From: a virus | Virus record (IMG/VR): IMGVR_UViG_3300010391_000186 | Location: 1 to 64,000 of that record | DNA length: 64,000 nucleotides | Reading direction: 5' to 3' (one strand) | Shown: positions 7,949-16,819 of the stretch, piece after piece | Layout: each line of letters starts with the position of its first letter | Position numbering within the stretch: the first letter of the stretch is position 1 | Notes under the pieces: generated by a model | Seen by the model: the letters and a program-made list of their open reading frames with translations, nothing else | What the model was told of the DNA's origin: nothing | Databases searched by the model: none | Program-made: the position numbers and the translations under genes

Positions 7949-8446
7949 ATGATACTTTCAGATGTAGATATCAAAAATTACATAAAACTTGAAAAGCTCA
8001 AAATAAGTTCACCAAGAAGTCATTTACTTAATACTGATGGACTTTCAATACAACAGAATGGACTGGATTGCAGAATAGGAGATACAATAGCAGTAGATAT
8101 CAAACTTGAAGAAGGAACTGTTATTGATACTCATAATCAGGAATCCATTAACAGCAGATTCATGCAAATGGAATTTGAGAACTTTGTTGTCCCACCACAC
8201 ACGAATATCCTTCTTGTTACAGAAGAAGAATTTGAATTTCCTGATGACTTAATGGCATTCTGTGGACTGCGTTCTTCGGTTGCAAGAAATGGATTCATTG
8301 CACCGATAACGATTGTAGATGCCGGCTTTAAAGGAACATTAACAATAGAACTCAATAATGGTGGACACAATCCTATTAGAATATATAGAGGAGACAGATT
8401 CTTGCATGTAATATTTGCAAAGACAAACAGTCCAGTTCCCCTATAA
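7949..8446 (+). CDS. dcd: dCTP deaminase, C-terminus in +1 frame
   Basis: This 165-residue protein, as read, deaminates dCTP to dUTP for dTTP supply, and some relatives also hydrolyse to dUMP. Family signatures are LRSSVARNGF (about 109-118), the A-x-x-x-D-A-G-F-x-G segment (DAGFKGTLTIELNN) and the trimeric beta-barrel pattern. The frame ends at 8446 right after SPVPL. The expected family ending P-Y-x-G-x-Y-x-G-Q continues in the +1 frame from 8442 (YNGFYTGQRIVHLPKTLGD) and stops at 8501. The slip site is a run of four C (CCCC before TATAAT). This is either a +1 frameshift, a real truncation or a one-base sequence error. Confidence 0.85.
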   Translation: MILSDVDIKNYIKLEKLKISSPRSHLLNTDGLSIQQNGLDCRIGDTIAVDIKLEEGTVIDTHNQESINSRFMQMEFENFVVPPHTNILLVTEEEFEFPDDLMAFCGLRSSVARNGFIAPITIVDAGFKGTLTIELNNGGHNPIRIYRGDRFLHVIFAKTNSPVPL

Positions 8447-8501
8447 TGGATTCTACACAGGACAAAGAATAGTTCATCTTCCAAAAACACTGGGTGATTA
8501 A

Positions 8502-8639
8502 ATGAGACACAAAATAGAAAAAAATAATACTACAGTATGCGGATTATGGTTCAATCCTAAAACACATGGAATAATCTCAGAATATGTTATAGTTGATATA
8601 GAAAATCGTTGTAAAAAATGTTATCCTGATAAGGAGTAA
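8502..8639 (+). CDS. Small Cys-pair protein
   Basis: This 45-residue protein starts directly after the +1-frame stop of the dCTP deaminase extension (8501), which supports that extension being the true gene end. It has CxxC near the end (CKKC) and a lone Cys at position 13. Function unknown. It is followed by AAGGAG and the Cas4-like gene. Confidence 0.55.
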   Translation: MRHKIEKNNTTVCGLWFNPKTHGIISEYVIVDIENRCKKCYPDKE

Positions 8640-8641
8640 AA

Positions 8642-9439
8642 ATGATTCCTCCACTTGCAGAAGCAACAGTATCAACAACAATGCTGAATCTATATGATGG
8701 ATGTAATCATGCCTGTAAACTGAAATATGTTGATAAACAAACCGCAGTCCATATTGATGATACTCCACTTAGAGTCGGAAAATCAGGACACAAAATATTT
8801 GAACATTTCTACGAAAAGTTAGATCTCAACGCACCAGATATCGATAAAGAATTCAAAGACAAAATTACAGCAAGTGCATTCCAGCACTGGGATAGGACTA
8901 TTGACAGTAGAAAGCGTGAAGAAATAGAACCAGCATTCTTTATCTGGCTCAAGTATGAACTTGAAAGATATTTCATCTATAAGAAACAAAATAGACTTGA
9001 TATCTTTAAGCCAATTGAAGTTGAACAGGACTTAACAGACTATAAAAATCGAATGAGAGCAGTATCGGATAAACGCTGCATAGGAATCTCTGGAATTAAC
9101 TATGTTATGGACTACAAGTTTGACAAAAAGCTGCCAGCAGGTAGAAATTTCACAAACATTCTATCAGAAATAGATATGAAGTACAAAATCCAAGCAGCAC
9201 TCAACGCTCAAGTTCTAAAAGCACACGATCATCCGATTGATGGATTCTACTTTCAGTTTGTTCGCTATCCAGAAAAACTGTTACCTATACCGCTCAACAG
9301 ACAGCTTTTTGATGAAGTAAATAACTTGATCAATAAGCTTAGAACTGATACAGTATTCGAAAAGAATAAAAAGTCTTGCTTCTTATGCAATTTTAAGATG
9401 TATTGCAACATGCGAGAAGCGAGTATAAACTGTCTATAG
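8642..9439 (+). CDS. Cas4/RecB-like PD-(D/E)XK exonuclease with Fe-S cysteines
   Basis: This is a 265-residue protein. It has CNHAC near residue 21, the RecB/Cas4 motif GKSGHKIFEHFYE (His near 50), then D-Y-K in NYVMDYKFDKK (near 155) and a Q-x-x-x-Y-like helix (YKIQAALNAQVL). The end has CFLCNFKMYC. Together the four or more cysteines match the Fe-S cluster of Cas4/AddB-type nucleases. It probably resects DNA ends for recombination or packaging. There is no CRISPR array in the window, so an adaptation role is unlikely here. Confidence 0.75.
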   Translation: MIPPLAEATVSTTMLNLYDGCNHACKLKYVDKQTAVHIDDTPLRVGKSGHKIFEHFYEKLDLNAPDIDKEFKDKITASAFQHWDRTIDSRKREEIEPAFFIWLKYELERYFIYKKQNRLDIFKPIEVEQDLTDYKNRMRAVSDKRCIGISGINYVMDYKFDKKLPAGRNFTNILSEIDMKYKIQAALNAQVLKAHDHPIDGFYFQFVRYPEKLLPIPLNRQLFDEVNNLINKLRTDTVFEKNKKSCFLCNFKMYCNMREASINCL

Positions 9440-9450
9440 GAAATGATAAT

Positions 9451-9645
9451 ATGGATTTAAAAATTGGAGATGAAGTTCTTTTTAGAAAAGAAACAAATCT
9501 ATATAAAGGCAGAATAAAATCTATATTCAAAAATAAAATTGAAATAGATGATGATACTATCGAGCTTGTTATAGCAGCAGTTTCAAAGGGTACTGTTGCT
9601 GATAATATATCTTTTATATGCAAAAACAAAGGTGAAATATCATGA
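9451..9645 (+). CDS. Hypothetical small beta-rich protein
   Basis: This 64-residue protein starts MDLKIGDEVLFRK and looks like a small SH3- or KOW-like barrel (IGDEVLFRKETNLYKGRIKSI). I placed the start at 9451 because the upstream in-frame region overlaps the nuclease gene. It overlaps the next gene by four bases. Confidence 0.55.
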   Translation: MDLKIGDEVLFRKETNLYKGRIKSIFKNKIEIDDDTIELVIAAVSKGTVADNISFICKNKGEIS

Positions 9646-9818
9646 AGATAATATGGGAAGAAACAGACACAGCAATCAAAGAAAAATATGATGCACGCAA
9701 AAAGCACTTCGTAAGCAACAAACATCTTATCAAACCGAAAATGGTTTCTGAAGATGAATCTTTTGTGATGGCATTAATAGCATCATACTGGACGATGTGG
9801 GTGCAGGAAAAGAAATGA
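9642..9818 (+). CDS. Hypothetical small protein
   Basis: This 58-residue, helical protein has a basic middle and an aromatic C-terminus (ASYWTMWVQEKK). It overlaps both its upstream neighbour and the detached polymerase domain gene by four bases each, so all three are translationally coupled. No family is recognised. Confidence 0.55.
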   Translation: MKIIWEETDTAIKEKYDARKKHFVSNKHLIKPKMVSEDESFVMALIASYWTMWVQEKK

Positions 9819-10210
9819 CAAAGTATCATTTTATTAATATTGAATACAGAACAGAATTCAATCAAGCAGTTATACTTCTATGGGGAAGAGATATAGAAAC
9901 ACTCGAAAAGAAAATGTTCAGAGTAATTGGATTCAGACCACGTTTTTATGTTCCAGAAAATGAACCAGTTCCACAGTCAAGCGCAATAACAGAAATAAAA
10001 AGTGGATTTACTTCTATATATGGTGAAAAATTCAAACAGCTATTCACACAAATTCCTTCTGACATTCCGAAACTACGTCAATACTTCACGAAAACATGTC
10101 AAGCGGATATACCATTTACAAGAACATTTCTAATTGAATCCGGTATCCTTACGAAGTTTACTACACCAGATAAAGATGAAATACATTTTAACGAACTAAC
10201 AGGAGAGTAA
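9815..10210 (+). CDS. Detached N-terminal domain of family B DNA polymerase
   Basis: This is a 131-residue protein. It reads as the N-terminal domain of archaeal PolB. It begins with beta strands carrying a metabolic-type opening (FINIEYRTEFNQAVILLWGRDIE), then the F-R-P-R-F-Y-V-P segment and the region ending T-F-L-I-E-S-G-I where polymerases continue into the exonuclease domain. The exonuclease and polymerase domains are encoded separately at 19672 and begin exactly at the Exo I motif. In archaeal PolB this domain senses template uracil and binds RNA. It likely assembles with the larger protein. RNR follows after two bases. Confidence 0.75.
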   Translation: MTKYHFINIEYRTEFNQAVILLWGRDIETLEKKMFRVIGFRPRFYVPENEPVPQSSAITEIKSGFTSIYGEKFKQLFTQIPSDIPKLRQYFTKTCQADIPFTRTFLIESGILTKFTTPDKDEIHFNELTGE

Positions 10211-10212
10211 AA

Positions 10213-12549
10213 ATGAAAACACAATTTAGTCCTATGGCAATACAGATCCTAGAGAAAAGATATCTTCTAAAAAACAAAGAAGGAACAATAACAGAAACAC
10301 CGGAAGAACTGCTTGAAAGGGTAGCAAAATATGTTTGTAGTGAAGATAAAAAGCTTCTTGCAGCAGTGTTGAAGCTGATGAAAGAATTAAGATTTCTTCC
10401 TAACACACCAACACTTATGAACGCAGGAACGACAAACATGCTTTCTGCTTGCTTTGCAATACCAATATCAGATTCTCTTGAATCAATAATACACGAAGCA
10501 CTCTGGCAGCAAGCAGCGATCCATAAAAAAGGTGGTGGAACTGGATTAAATTTTTCTAGTCTTAGACCAAAAGGAGACACAATTTCATTAACTGGTGGAG
10601 TAACATGCGGAGTATTGTCGTTCATGGAAAACTTTGATACACTGTCAAAATCCATTCAGCAAGGAGGAAAACGTGCGGGTGCAAACATGTCAATCCTCAG
10701 TGTCTATCATCCAGAAATAGAAGAATTCATCAAAATCAAAACAACAAATAACACTGATTATGAAAATATGAATCTTTCCGTGCTTGTTGATGATGTGTTC
10801 ATGCTTGCAGTTAAAAACAACAAAACAATATTTCTTTCATTTCCAATAAAAAGTGAAAACAAAAGAAGAGAAATAAGGGCGAAATATCTCTGGGAACTAA
10901 TATGTGATTCTGCTCATAAATGCGGCTGTCCAGGAATCCTGTTTGAAGATACAATAAATTCTAACAACACGCTAGACAAACATGGATTTCATATCACAAC
11001 GACAAATCCTTGTGGAGAGCAGCCTTTATTCTGTGGAGAATATAATGGAAATATAACTGCGGAAAGCTGCAATCTTGGTTCACTCAATCTTTTAAAATTT
11101 GTGAATGACAAAAACAACGGAATGGACTATAAAAAACTAGAAGAAGCAGTGTTGGTAGCAACAGCTTTTCTGGATCGTGTTATAGACAAAAATGTATATC
11201 CTTTCAAATTTATCGAAGAAGGAACAAAACTTACAAGAAAGATTGGTCTAGGAGTAACAGGATTTTCCGATTATCTAATAAAAATTGGAGTTCCTTACAG
11301 TTCTGAAAAAGCAATAACCGAAGCAGAAGAAATAATGAAATTCATAACAAACAAATCACATCTTGAAAGCTTTGATCTTGCTGCTGAGTTTGGAAAATAT
11401 CCACTTGCAGAACTTGTTGGGGATAAAAAAAGAAATAATATGTGTACCACTATTGCTCCAACAGGAACTATCGGAAGACTCATGCTAGGACACGGATATT
11501 CTTCTGGAATAGAACCACCATTTGCACTATATATGAAAAGTAACATTATCGAAACAACAATCGAAGATGGAATTCATCCGTTGCTTCTAGAAAAGATAAA
11601 TGAAGTATGTTTGGGTCTACCAGATAGAAAAAAAGAAACTATCGATTTAATAAAACAGAATGGAAGCAGCATACAGAATATCCCGTTACTTAGCGCAGAA
11701 ATAAAAAGATTGTTTCTAACAGCTAATGAAATTCCTATTGAACAACACATTAAAATCCAAGCAGCGTTCCAGAGCTATACTGATAACGCAGTATCAAAAA
11801 CAATAAATCTAAATAATAAAGCAACTGTAGAAGATGTTTCAAAAGCGTTCATGCTTGCATATGATCTTGGATGTAAAGGAACCACCATATACAGAGACGG
11901 AAGTAAAAGCAATCAGGTTCTAAATTCTATCAAGGAAACACATAAAACAACAAGCGTAGAATCATTTAAAGATCTAGCACCAAGACCAGCAATACTTCCA
12001 GCATTAAGCTTCGTGAAACAGACCGCTTGCAACACATTATTTATAAATCCTACATATATGGGCGTTATAGATAAAAGCGCCCTTGAGCATTTCATAGATG
12101 CTCATGGAGGATGCCTTGCTATGAGAACAGGTCTTGCTATGTCTGTTTCGCTATATCAAAGAATAATAGAGGAAATAAATCCAGAGTATGCAAGAAATGC
12201 ACTGCAAATAGTAACAACGCATCTACTTAAAGTAGAATGTCCTGTCTGTAAGATGAGAATAAGAGATGAAAAACAAAAGATAAAAAACGGAGAGACTGTT
12301 ATAGATCCAGTGGATTCCATAAGCTGTCCAAACGCTCTTGCTCAAGTTATGGAATATATGCTCAAACACAAAGTTGAAACATATATTGACGGAATCAAGT
12401 TTCAAGCGGAACTATATAAGATTAAATCATACGAAGAAATAGAAGCAGTAGATAAAACAAAGTGCCTAGACTGCGGGACAGTCCTCATCAAACAAGGAGG
12501 ATGCTCTTCATTCCAATGCCCAAAATGCATGACCGGGGGGTGTAATTAA
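10213..12549 (+). CDS. nrdJ: Class II (B12-dependent) ribonucleotide reductase
   Basis: This 778-residue enzyme reduces ribonucleotides to deoxyribonucleotides using adenosylcobalamin. Visible signatures are FLPNTPTLMNAG and the substrate-site Cys (SACF, C80), NPCGEQPL with the radical-transfer Cys and Glu, CNLGSLNL, APTGTIGR, and the NrdJ/NrdZ tail segment ATVEDVSKAFMLAYDLGCKG followed by YRDGS. The last 150 residues form a Cys-rich TSCPD-like region and a zinc ribbon (CLDC ... CPKC) ending in CN. B12 dependence needs no oxygen and fits an anaerobic host. Confidence 0.92.
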   Translation: MKTQFSPMAIQILEKRYLLKNKEGTITETPEELLERVAKYVCSEDKKLLAAVLKLMKELRFLPNTPTLMNAGTTNMLSACFAIPISDSLESIIHEALWQQAAIHKKGGGTGLNFSSLRPKGDTISLTGGVTCGVLSFMENFDTLSKSIQQGGKRAGANMSILSVYHPEIEEFIKIKTTNNTDYENMNLSVLVDDVFMLAVKNNKTIFLSFPIKSENKRREIRAKYLWELICDSAHKCGCPGILFEDTINSNNTLDKHGFHITTTNPCGEQPLFCGEYNGNITAESCNLGSLNLLKFVNDKNNGMDYKKLEEAVLVATAFLDRVIDKNVYPFKFIEEGTKLTRKIGLGVTGFSDYLIKIGVPYSSEKAITEAEEIMKFITNKSHLESFDLAAEFGKYPLAELVGDKKRNNMCTTIAPTGTIGRLMLGHGYSSGIEPPFALYMKSNIIETTIEDGIHPLLLEKINEVCLGLPDRKKETIDLIKQNGSSIQNIPLLSAEIKRLFLTANEIPIEQHIKIQAAFQSYTDNAVSKTINLNNKATVEDVSKAFMLAYDLGCKGTTIYRDGSKSNQVLNSIKETHKTTSVESFKDLAPRPAILPALSFVKQTACNTLFINPTYMGVIDKSALEHFIDAHGGCLAMRTGLAMSVSLYQRIIEEINPEYARNALQIVTTHLLKVECPVCKMRIRDEKQKIKNGETVIDPVDSISCPNALAQVMEYMLKHKVETYIDGIKFQAELYKIKSYEEIEAVDKTKCLDCGTVLIKQGGCSSFQCPKCMTGGCN

Positions 12550-12716
12550 TGGTAATTCATTTACTAGATTCAAAGAATAATAAAACATACTGCGGATTGA
12601 CACACTTAATAGTTCTAAGTGTTATATCTGATAAGATGTTGTTTGATAAATTTGGTGTTGATTGTAAAAACTGTAAGAGAGTAATTTTATCGATCAAGAA
12701 AAAAATCAAGTCTTAA
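12549..12716 (+). CDS. Small Cys-containing protein
   Basis: This 55-residue protein has CKNC near residues 39-42 and a basic end. It overlaps the RNR stop by one base. Its own stop lies inside the AGTCTTAAAC element of the next promoter, an arrangement also seen for the genes at 22721 and 27421. Confidence 0.5.
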   Translation: MVIHLLDSKNNKTYCGLTHLIVLSVISDKMLFDKFGVDCKNCKRVILSIKKKIKS

Positions 12717-12738
12717 ACAAAGCAAATCACTATATAAC
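12708..12738 (+). promoter_or_regulatory. AGTCTTAAAC element plus TATA box (promoter 3)
   Basis: AAGTCTTAAACAAA (12708-12721) precedes TATATAAC (12731-12738) by about 13 bases. The gene at 12769 follows with the leader AGAGGACATAA. It probably drives the clamp gene and its neighbours. Confidence 0.75.
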
Positions 12739-12768
12739 AAGAGAACATTATAAGAAAAGAGGACATAA

Positions 12769-13287
12769 ATGACATTATACACGCTGCATATTAAATCTGG
12801 AATGCATGATATAACTCCAGAAATACTAAATACTTTTCTACGATTGTCTGGATATGATGCAAGTATTTTTGAAGATATAAAGTTCAAAGGAAATGAACCA
12901 AAAGTAACACACGAATATAATATAATAGAATTTCACAACTTAGAGGAAGCACAAAAAGCTGAAAAAGAGCTTCGAGAAATGTTCTACTGTTATATTGTAA
13001 GGGAAGCTGAATTTGATAAAACTGGAATGACAAAAGCCAGACTATTAAATCTAACTTCTTTCAAAGAAAGTGGAAAATACTACGATAATTTCGATGTTGA
13101 AATATCATCAGATATTGATTTTGAACATGATTTTAATATTGTAAAAGCTATCCTCGATAAATATGAAAAGCTTCCAGAACACTTTATGTATCACGGTCAC
13201 TATGCAAACAACGTTCCATTCATTATTCCGGCGCATATGAAAGCATCGGATATGAAACCATATGTAAAAATCGGAGAATCAAAATGA
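12769..13287 (+). CDS. Hypothetical protein upstream of the clamp
   Basis: This 172-residue protein mixes alpha and beta segments. It has a coiled segment (NLEEAQKAEKELREMF, about 62-78) and an aromatic/His-rich stretch (FMYHGHYANNVPF). No family is recognised. It overlaps the PCNA-like gene by four bases, so the two are coupled and perhaps act together. Confidence 0.6.
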   Translation: MTLYTLHIKSGMHDITPEILNTFLRLSGYDASIFEDIKFKGNEPKVTHEYNIIEFHNLEEAQKAEKELREMFYCYIVREAEFDKTGMTKARLLNLTSFKESGKYYDNFDVEISSDIDFEHDFNIVKAILDKYEKLPEHFMYHGHYANNVPFIIPAHMKASDMKPYVKIGESK

Positions 13288-14174
13288 AAGCAAAAATATC
13301 AATATTAGTTCTACAAGAACTGATAAGAAAGACAAAGTGTAATAGCTTGATAAGTTCAGCAGTTATTAAACTTGAAGACAATGCGATATCCACAAAAGGT
13401 TCTGGAGTGGAACTTGCAGGAAAAATTGATGGACGTTTGTCCTTTGAAGTATCGTATCCGTGTGTCGTAGAAGAATCAGGAATCCTGCCAATTAAAGACA
13501 TTTCAGACTTATTATCTAAGACTGAAGTCTTTGAAAAGGAAGATGTTGTTGATGCTTCTGTTGTGGACAATAAACTCATCATGGAAAGAGAAATTCCTCA
13601 TAGAGTTATCACATACGATCTTGGAGATGCAAAAAACATTCCAACATCATATAAAGGAAAAACAACCGTATTATTCAACAAGACCATACCAGCAGCAGAA
13701 CTTACCCCCGAACAGCTTGCAGCGGGAGCAATCCCGGAATATAAGATTCCTTCAGTAGTAATAGTCAATCCGTCTGGCAAGACAAAAGCAATTGAATTCA
13801 CTGCAGAAGCAATTCTTGATTCAAATCAGCTTAAAGGATTTGCATCAGCAGCAGAAAAGATCTCGCCGCTCAAGATACCAATACAAATCAAAGAAGGACA
13901 CTTGAACAGCGCAATAAAAGGAACTGGCACAGATATGGCAGATGAAATCCGTGTTGATAAAGCAGAAGGTGAAGCACTTTCAAAATATGGAGTCCAGCTA
14001 CTTGAACTATTCAAGGTTGGATTCGGAAACGCAACACTACGACTTGGAAATGAAACGTCGATCCATGTTCAATATCAACAGGATGAACAAAGATCAAATT
14101 ATTTACTGGTTCCAAGCGGAAACACAGCACCACCAGCCCCGGCAACTCCAGCAGCAAAGGAAAAAGCAAAATAA
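13284..14174 (+). CDS. PCNA-like sliding clamp
   Basis: This is a 296-residue protein. Its C-terminal stretch (LLELFKVGFGNATLRLGNETSIHVQY then SNYLLVPS) matches the last strands of PCNA, where the pattern is hydrophobic, L-x-x-G, P-L-x-V-x-Y and Y-Y-L-A-P. Two similar halves of mixed strands precede it. It is about 45 residues longer than usual, with an internal insertion near 125-155 and an Ala/Pro/Lys-rich tail. The element also encodes clamp loader subunits and proteins with PIP-like boxes, which supports the call. A diverged clamp is likely but not certain. Confidence 0.6.
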   Translation: MKAKISILVLQELIRKTKCNSLISSAVIKLEDNAISTKGSGVELAGKIDGRLSFEVSYPCVVEESGILPIKDISDLLSKTEVFEKEDVVDASVVDNKLIMEREIPHRVITYDLGDAKNIPTSYKGKTTVLFNKTIPAAELTPEQLAAGAIPEYKIPSVVIVNPSGKTKAIEFTAEAILDSNQLKGFASAAEKISPLKIPIQIKEGHLNSAIKGTGTDMADEIRVDKAEGEALSKYGVQLLELFKVGFGNATLRLGNETSIHVQYQQDEQRSNYLLVPSGNTAPPAPATPAAKEKAK

Positions 14175-14181
14175 GAGGAAC

Positions 14182-14520
14182 ATGAGTGAACAACTGAAAC
14201 AGAAACTCCTGGAACAACCAGGAGTTATTCTAGCTCAAGAACTTGGGTTTATTGAAATGTCTCAGAAGCAAGCGGATGATAGAAGAGTATCTGAAGAAAT
14301 AAAAACACTTGCAAGAAATGAAGCTGCAATGAATCTAAACTTCAAAAATGAAGGTCAGAGAAATGCTTCCGTAGAAACAGCACTTCGAGACAATGTGCTT
14401 TATCAGGAAATTCAGAAACGTGTTCCTGAACAGGACAAGCAAATTAGGATAGCTCAGGTTCAGTTGTCATATCAAAAAGACTTACTAAAATCATATCTTA
14501 CTATTGCAGGAACGGAGTAA
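14182..14520 (+). CDS. Hypothetical helical protein
   Basis: This 112-residue protein is Gln/Glu/Lys-rich and almost wholly helical. I chose the ATG at 14182 with AGAGGAAC just upstream, because longer in-frame readings would run deep into the clamp gene. It sits directly downstream of the clamp. Function unknown. Confidence 0.6.
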   Translation: MSEQLKQKLLEQPGVILAQELGFIEMSQKQADDRRVSEEIKTLARNEAAMNLNFKNEGQRNASVETALRDNVLYQEIQKRVPEQDKQIRIAQVQLSYQKDLLKSYLTIAGTE

Positions 14521-14523
14521 ACT

Positions 14524-14790
14524 ATGTCAGGCATATTTGACGAAGATATTGGAGATGGATTAATCATCCCCGAACGCCCTGACTTTTCTGATGATATCAG
14601 AAAGTTTGGAGCGCATACTGTATCAGAAAAAAGAGAAAATCTACACTGCTGGTTTTATCTTGACTTCTATGCTGATCCTAAAAGATTTGCAGAAATAACC
14701 AGTATGCTCAAATCACATATAAACGGAACGCATCAGATAGATTCAGAATTCTTCTATAACATGATTAAGGAAAGATTCAATAAAGAATAA
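14524..14790 (+). CDS. Small acidic protein with clamp-motif-like N-terminus
   Basis: This 88-residue protein begins MSGIFDEDIGDG, similar to the openings of the radical SAM protein at 17398 (MESMFDEPL) and the methyltransferase at 18569 (MISLFDEPL). The shared G/S-[MLI]-F-D-E may be a PCNA-binding box. The rest is a helical domain with a Trp-rich centre. No family is recognised. Confidence 0.55.
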   Translation: MSGIFDEDIGDGLIIPERPDFSDDIRKFGAHTVSEKRENLHCWFYLDFYADPKRFAEITSMLKSHINGTHQIDSEFFYNMIKERFNKE

Positions 14791-14791
14791 A

Positions 14792-14956
14792 ATGAATAGG
14801 AAACAAATAACAGAATTCTTCCTAGATCAAAGCTATGTGTTAGGAATGAATCCTTGGATATATAAAACACCAGAAGGATATTTCATAATACAAACATTAC
14901 AACATGTAAAATCAGAATGGAAAGCAAGTGGAACAGAATATATTTTTGGAGAATAA
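14792..14956 (+). CDS. Hypothetical small protein
   Basis: This 54-residue protein has aromatic-rich strands (PWIYKTPEGYFIIQTL). It starts two bases after the preceding stop in a tightly packed operon. No family is recognised. Confidence 0.5.
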   Translation: MNRKQITEFFLDQSYVLGMNPWIYKTPEGYFIIQTLQHVKSEWKASGTEYIFGE

Positions 14957-14957
14957 T

Positions 14958-15089
14958 ATGAGATGCAGATATTCAGTATTGGTCAGTGGTATTGGAGAAC
15001 CTTTTAACTTTTGCTTTCTAGCAACACTAACAGGAGTAAAACTGCCAGAATGCAACGGATTAAAAGACTGCTTCCAAAAGAGGACATAA
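14958..15089 (+). CDS. Hypothetical small protein
   Basis: This 43-residue protein starts one base after the previous stop and has four cysteines. Its last codons form the AGAGGACATAA leader of the next gene. It could be a real small protein or only a translated leader. Confidence 0.35.
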   Translation: MRCRYSVLVSGIGEPFNFCFLATLTGVKLPECNGLKDCFQKRT

Positions 15090-15090
15090 C

Positions 15091-15381
15091 ACGGAATTTA
15101 TAGATGATATTTCAGAAGCAAAGTGCAGAAAAATTGTTGAAGATATAAGAAACTGCTGCGAAGAAACAGAGATCAAAAATATAGCTTCAATACTTTTAAT
15201 ACAATTTAGACAGAATGAAATCGATCCAATAACTGAAGAATATAAGCAAAAACTAATAGATGAATTCCTTGCATCTCCAGTATGGTTATCTTCAATTTCT
15301 GCACTGCATAAACCATTCTGTTCAAATCAAAAAGTATTTCAGTTTGAAATAAAGCTTAATTGTTTGGAGAAATCTGATTAA
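15091..15381 (+). CDS. Hypothetical protein with apparent ACG start
   Basis: A 97-codon frame runs from 15091 to a TAA at 15379. It carries a helical, acidic protein with a C-C pair (NCCEE). At the place where the leader AGAGGACATAAC predicts the start, the codon is ACG, followed by GAA TTT ATA GAT. No ATG, GTG or TTG stands near it. Either ACG is used as start, or an ATG mutated by one base. The next gene begins one base after the stop, which supports the frame being real. Confidence 0.5.
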   Translation, partial: TEFIDDISEAKCRKIVEDIRNCCEETEIKNIASILLIQFRQNEIDPITEEYKQKLIDEFLASPVWLSSISALHKPFCSNQKVFQFEIKLNCLEKSD

Positions 15382-15382
15382 A

Positions 15383-16819
15383 ATGACAATAACACTTCGA
15401 CCAAGATATATGTATAGAGATTCCTGTAAAGAATGTAAAGGACACAGATCAAACTGTGGTGGAAAGAATGTTTGCGCTCCAGTAAAAAAGAAGCTGCGAT
15501 CATACAACGGAATAAGACTTACAGCAGACGGTTTTGACTGTGCTTTACCTGTCACGATAGACAGTCATAGTCAATGTTCATATGCTTGTATATACTGTTT
15601 CAGTCCTAATATCAGTGGACATAGAGAAGGTGAAGACCTTCTTACAGGACAAACATCACTTAACGATATCGAAAACATGTTCTCTGGAAAAGGTAAAAAC
15701 ATGGAAAATCTGTTCACAGCACTGAAGTTTAAAAACAGAATGAATGGTTATCCTTGTCCGGTGCAACTTGGAGGACTTACAGATCCACTTGATAACATCG
15801 AAAGAAATCAGGGATGGTTCTTAGAGTTTGTTCGTCTTGCTCAAAAATACAAGCAACCAGTCCGTATAAGCACAAAAGGAAATATGTTTCTAGAACAAGA
15901 ATACTTGGATGCTGTAGCAAAGACGCCAGAGCTATTCTGGGTAAACTTTTCAATTATTAGTCCAGATGATAAACTGATGAAACTTGTTGATATCGGGGCA
16001 CCACCACCTTCAGAAAGAATTCAGTGTATGAAAAACTTAACTGATATCAAAGTTAAAACCGGACTTCGCTTCAGACCGATTATTCCTGGAATCAGCGATG
16101 CTACAAAAGATTATCCAAAAGCATTCTCGGACTTAATAAATATGGCTGCTGATGCTGGTGCAAGAAACATTTCATACGAAGTTGTATTTCTTCCACTACT
16201 TGATCCTAAAGCAGTTCCAAAATGGGAAGCAATAGAAAAATTAACAGGAATTCCGTATTGGGAGATATATCGAAAGTTTGGAAAGAAGCTACCATGTAAT
16301 AGAGCATCATATATCTGGACAGAACAGATAATGTTCGCTATACATAGAGCAGCAAAGAAAAGAGAAATGTTCGTTGGTATTAGTGATCCTTTATGGAAGC
16401 AACTAAATGATGGTGGATGCTGCTGTGGAATTCCTCCAACAGATCCAGTATTCGGAAACTGGCAAAGAGAAAGCGCAACAAATCAGTTGATTGAAGCACG
16501 AGATACAGGAAAGCTTCTAACATCAAAAGACGTAATTCCAGCATGGGCATTAATGACAAAAGCAGATCAAATGTATCGACCACCGATAGGTCCCGCTGGT
16601 GCTACATTCCGTCAATACTTTATGTGGGGAGATAAAATGCAGGAACAGTGGAATGATTTAACCTGTGAAAGAGGTCCCTTACAATACTTCCAGGGTGCGC
16701 TTAGACCAGTTGAACGTAAAGAAGACGGAGAAGTTGTTTTCAAGTATGTTGGTCTTGAACGTAGAAATCCAAAAGAAACATCATACTGGAATATTAAGGA
16801 AGATGAAGATGAAAAGTGA
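15383..16819 (+). CDS. Radical SAM protein, spore-photoproduct-lyase-like
   Basis: This is a 478-residue protein. The radical SAM triad is in SQCSYACIYCFSPN (C-x3-C-x2-C, about 65-75). An N-terminal Cys-rich segment (CKECKGHRSNCGGKNVC) may hold a second metal. The arrangement of PVQLGGLTDPLDNIE and VRISTKG strands matches the SplB / DNA repair photolyase-like family. It may repair or modify DNA bases of the element. The C-terminal region (CCCGIPPTDPVFGNW) adds another Cys cluster. Its real substrate cannot be told. Confidence 0.7.
   Translation: MTITLRPRYMYRDSCKECKGHRSNCGGKNVCAPVKKKLRSYNGIRLTADGFDCALPVTIDSHSQCSYACIYCFSPNISGHREGEDLLTGQTSLNDIENMFSGKGKNMENLFTALKFKNRMNGYPCPVQLGGLTDPLDNIERNQGWFLEFVRLAQKYKQPVRISTKGNMFLEQEYLDAVAKTPELFWVNFSIISPDDKLMKLVDIGAPPPSERIQCMKNLTDIKVKTGLRFRPIIPGISDATKDYPKAFSDLINMAADAGARNISYEVVFLPLLDPKAVPKWEAIEKLTGIPYWEIYRKFGKKLPCNRASYIWTEQIMFAIHRAAKKREMFVGISDPLWKQLNDGGCCCGIPPTDPVFGNWQRESATNQLIEARDTGKLLTSKDVIPAWALMTKADQMYRPPIGPAGATFRQYFMWGDKMQEQWNDLTCERGPLQYFQGALRPVERKEDGEVVFKYVGLERRNPKETSYWNIKEDEDEK

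Noticed and set aside
8642-9439. Cas4 of a CRISPR system
   Set aside because: No CRISPR array or other cas gene is seen in the window. RecB/Cas4-like nucleases are common in archaeal viruses.
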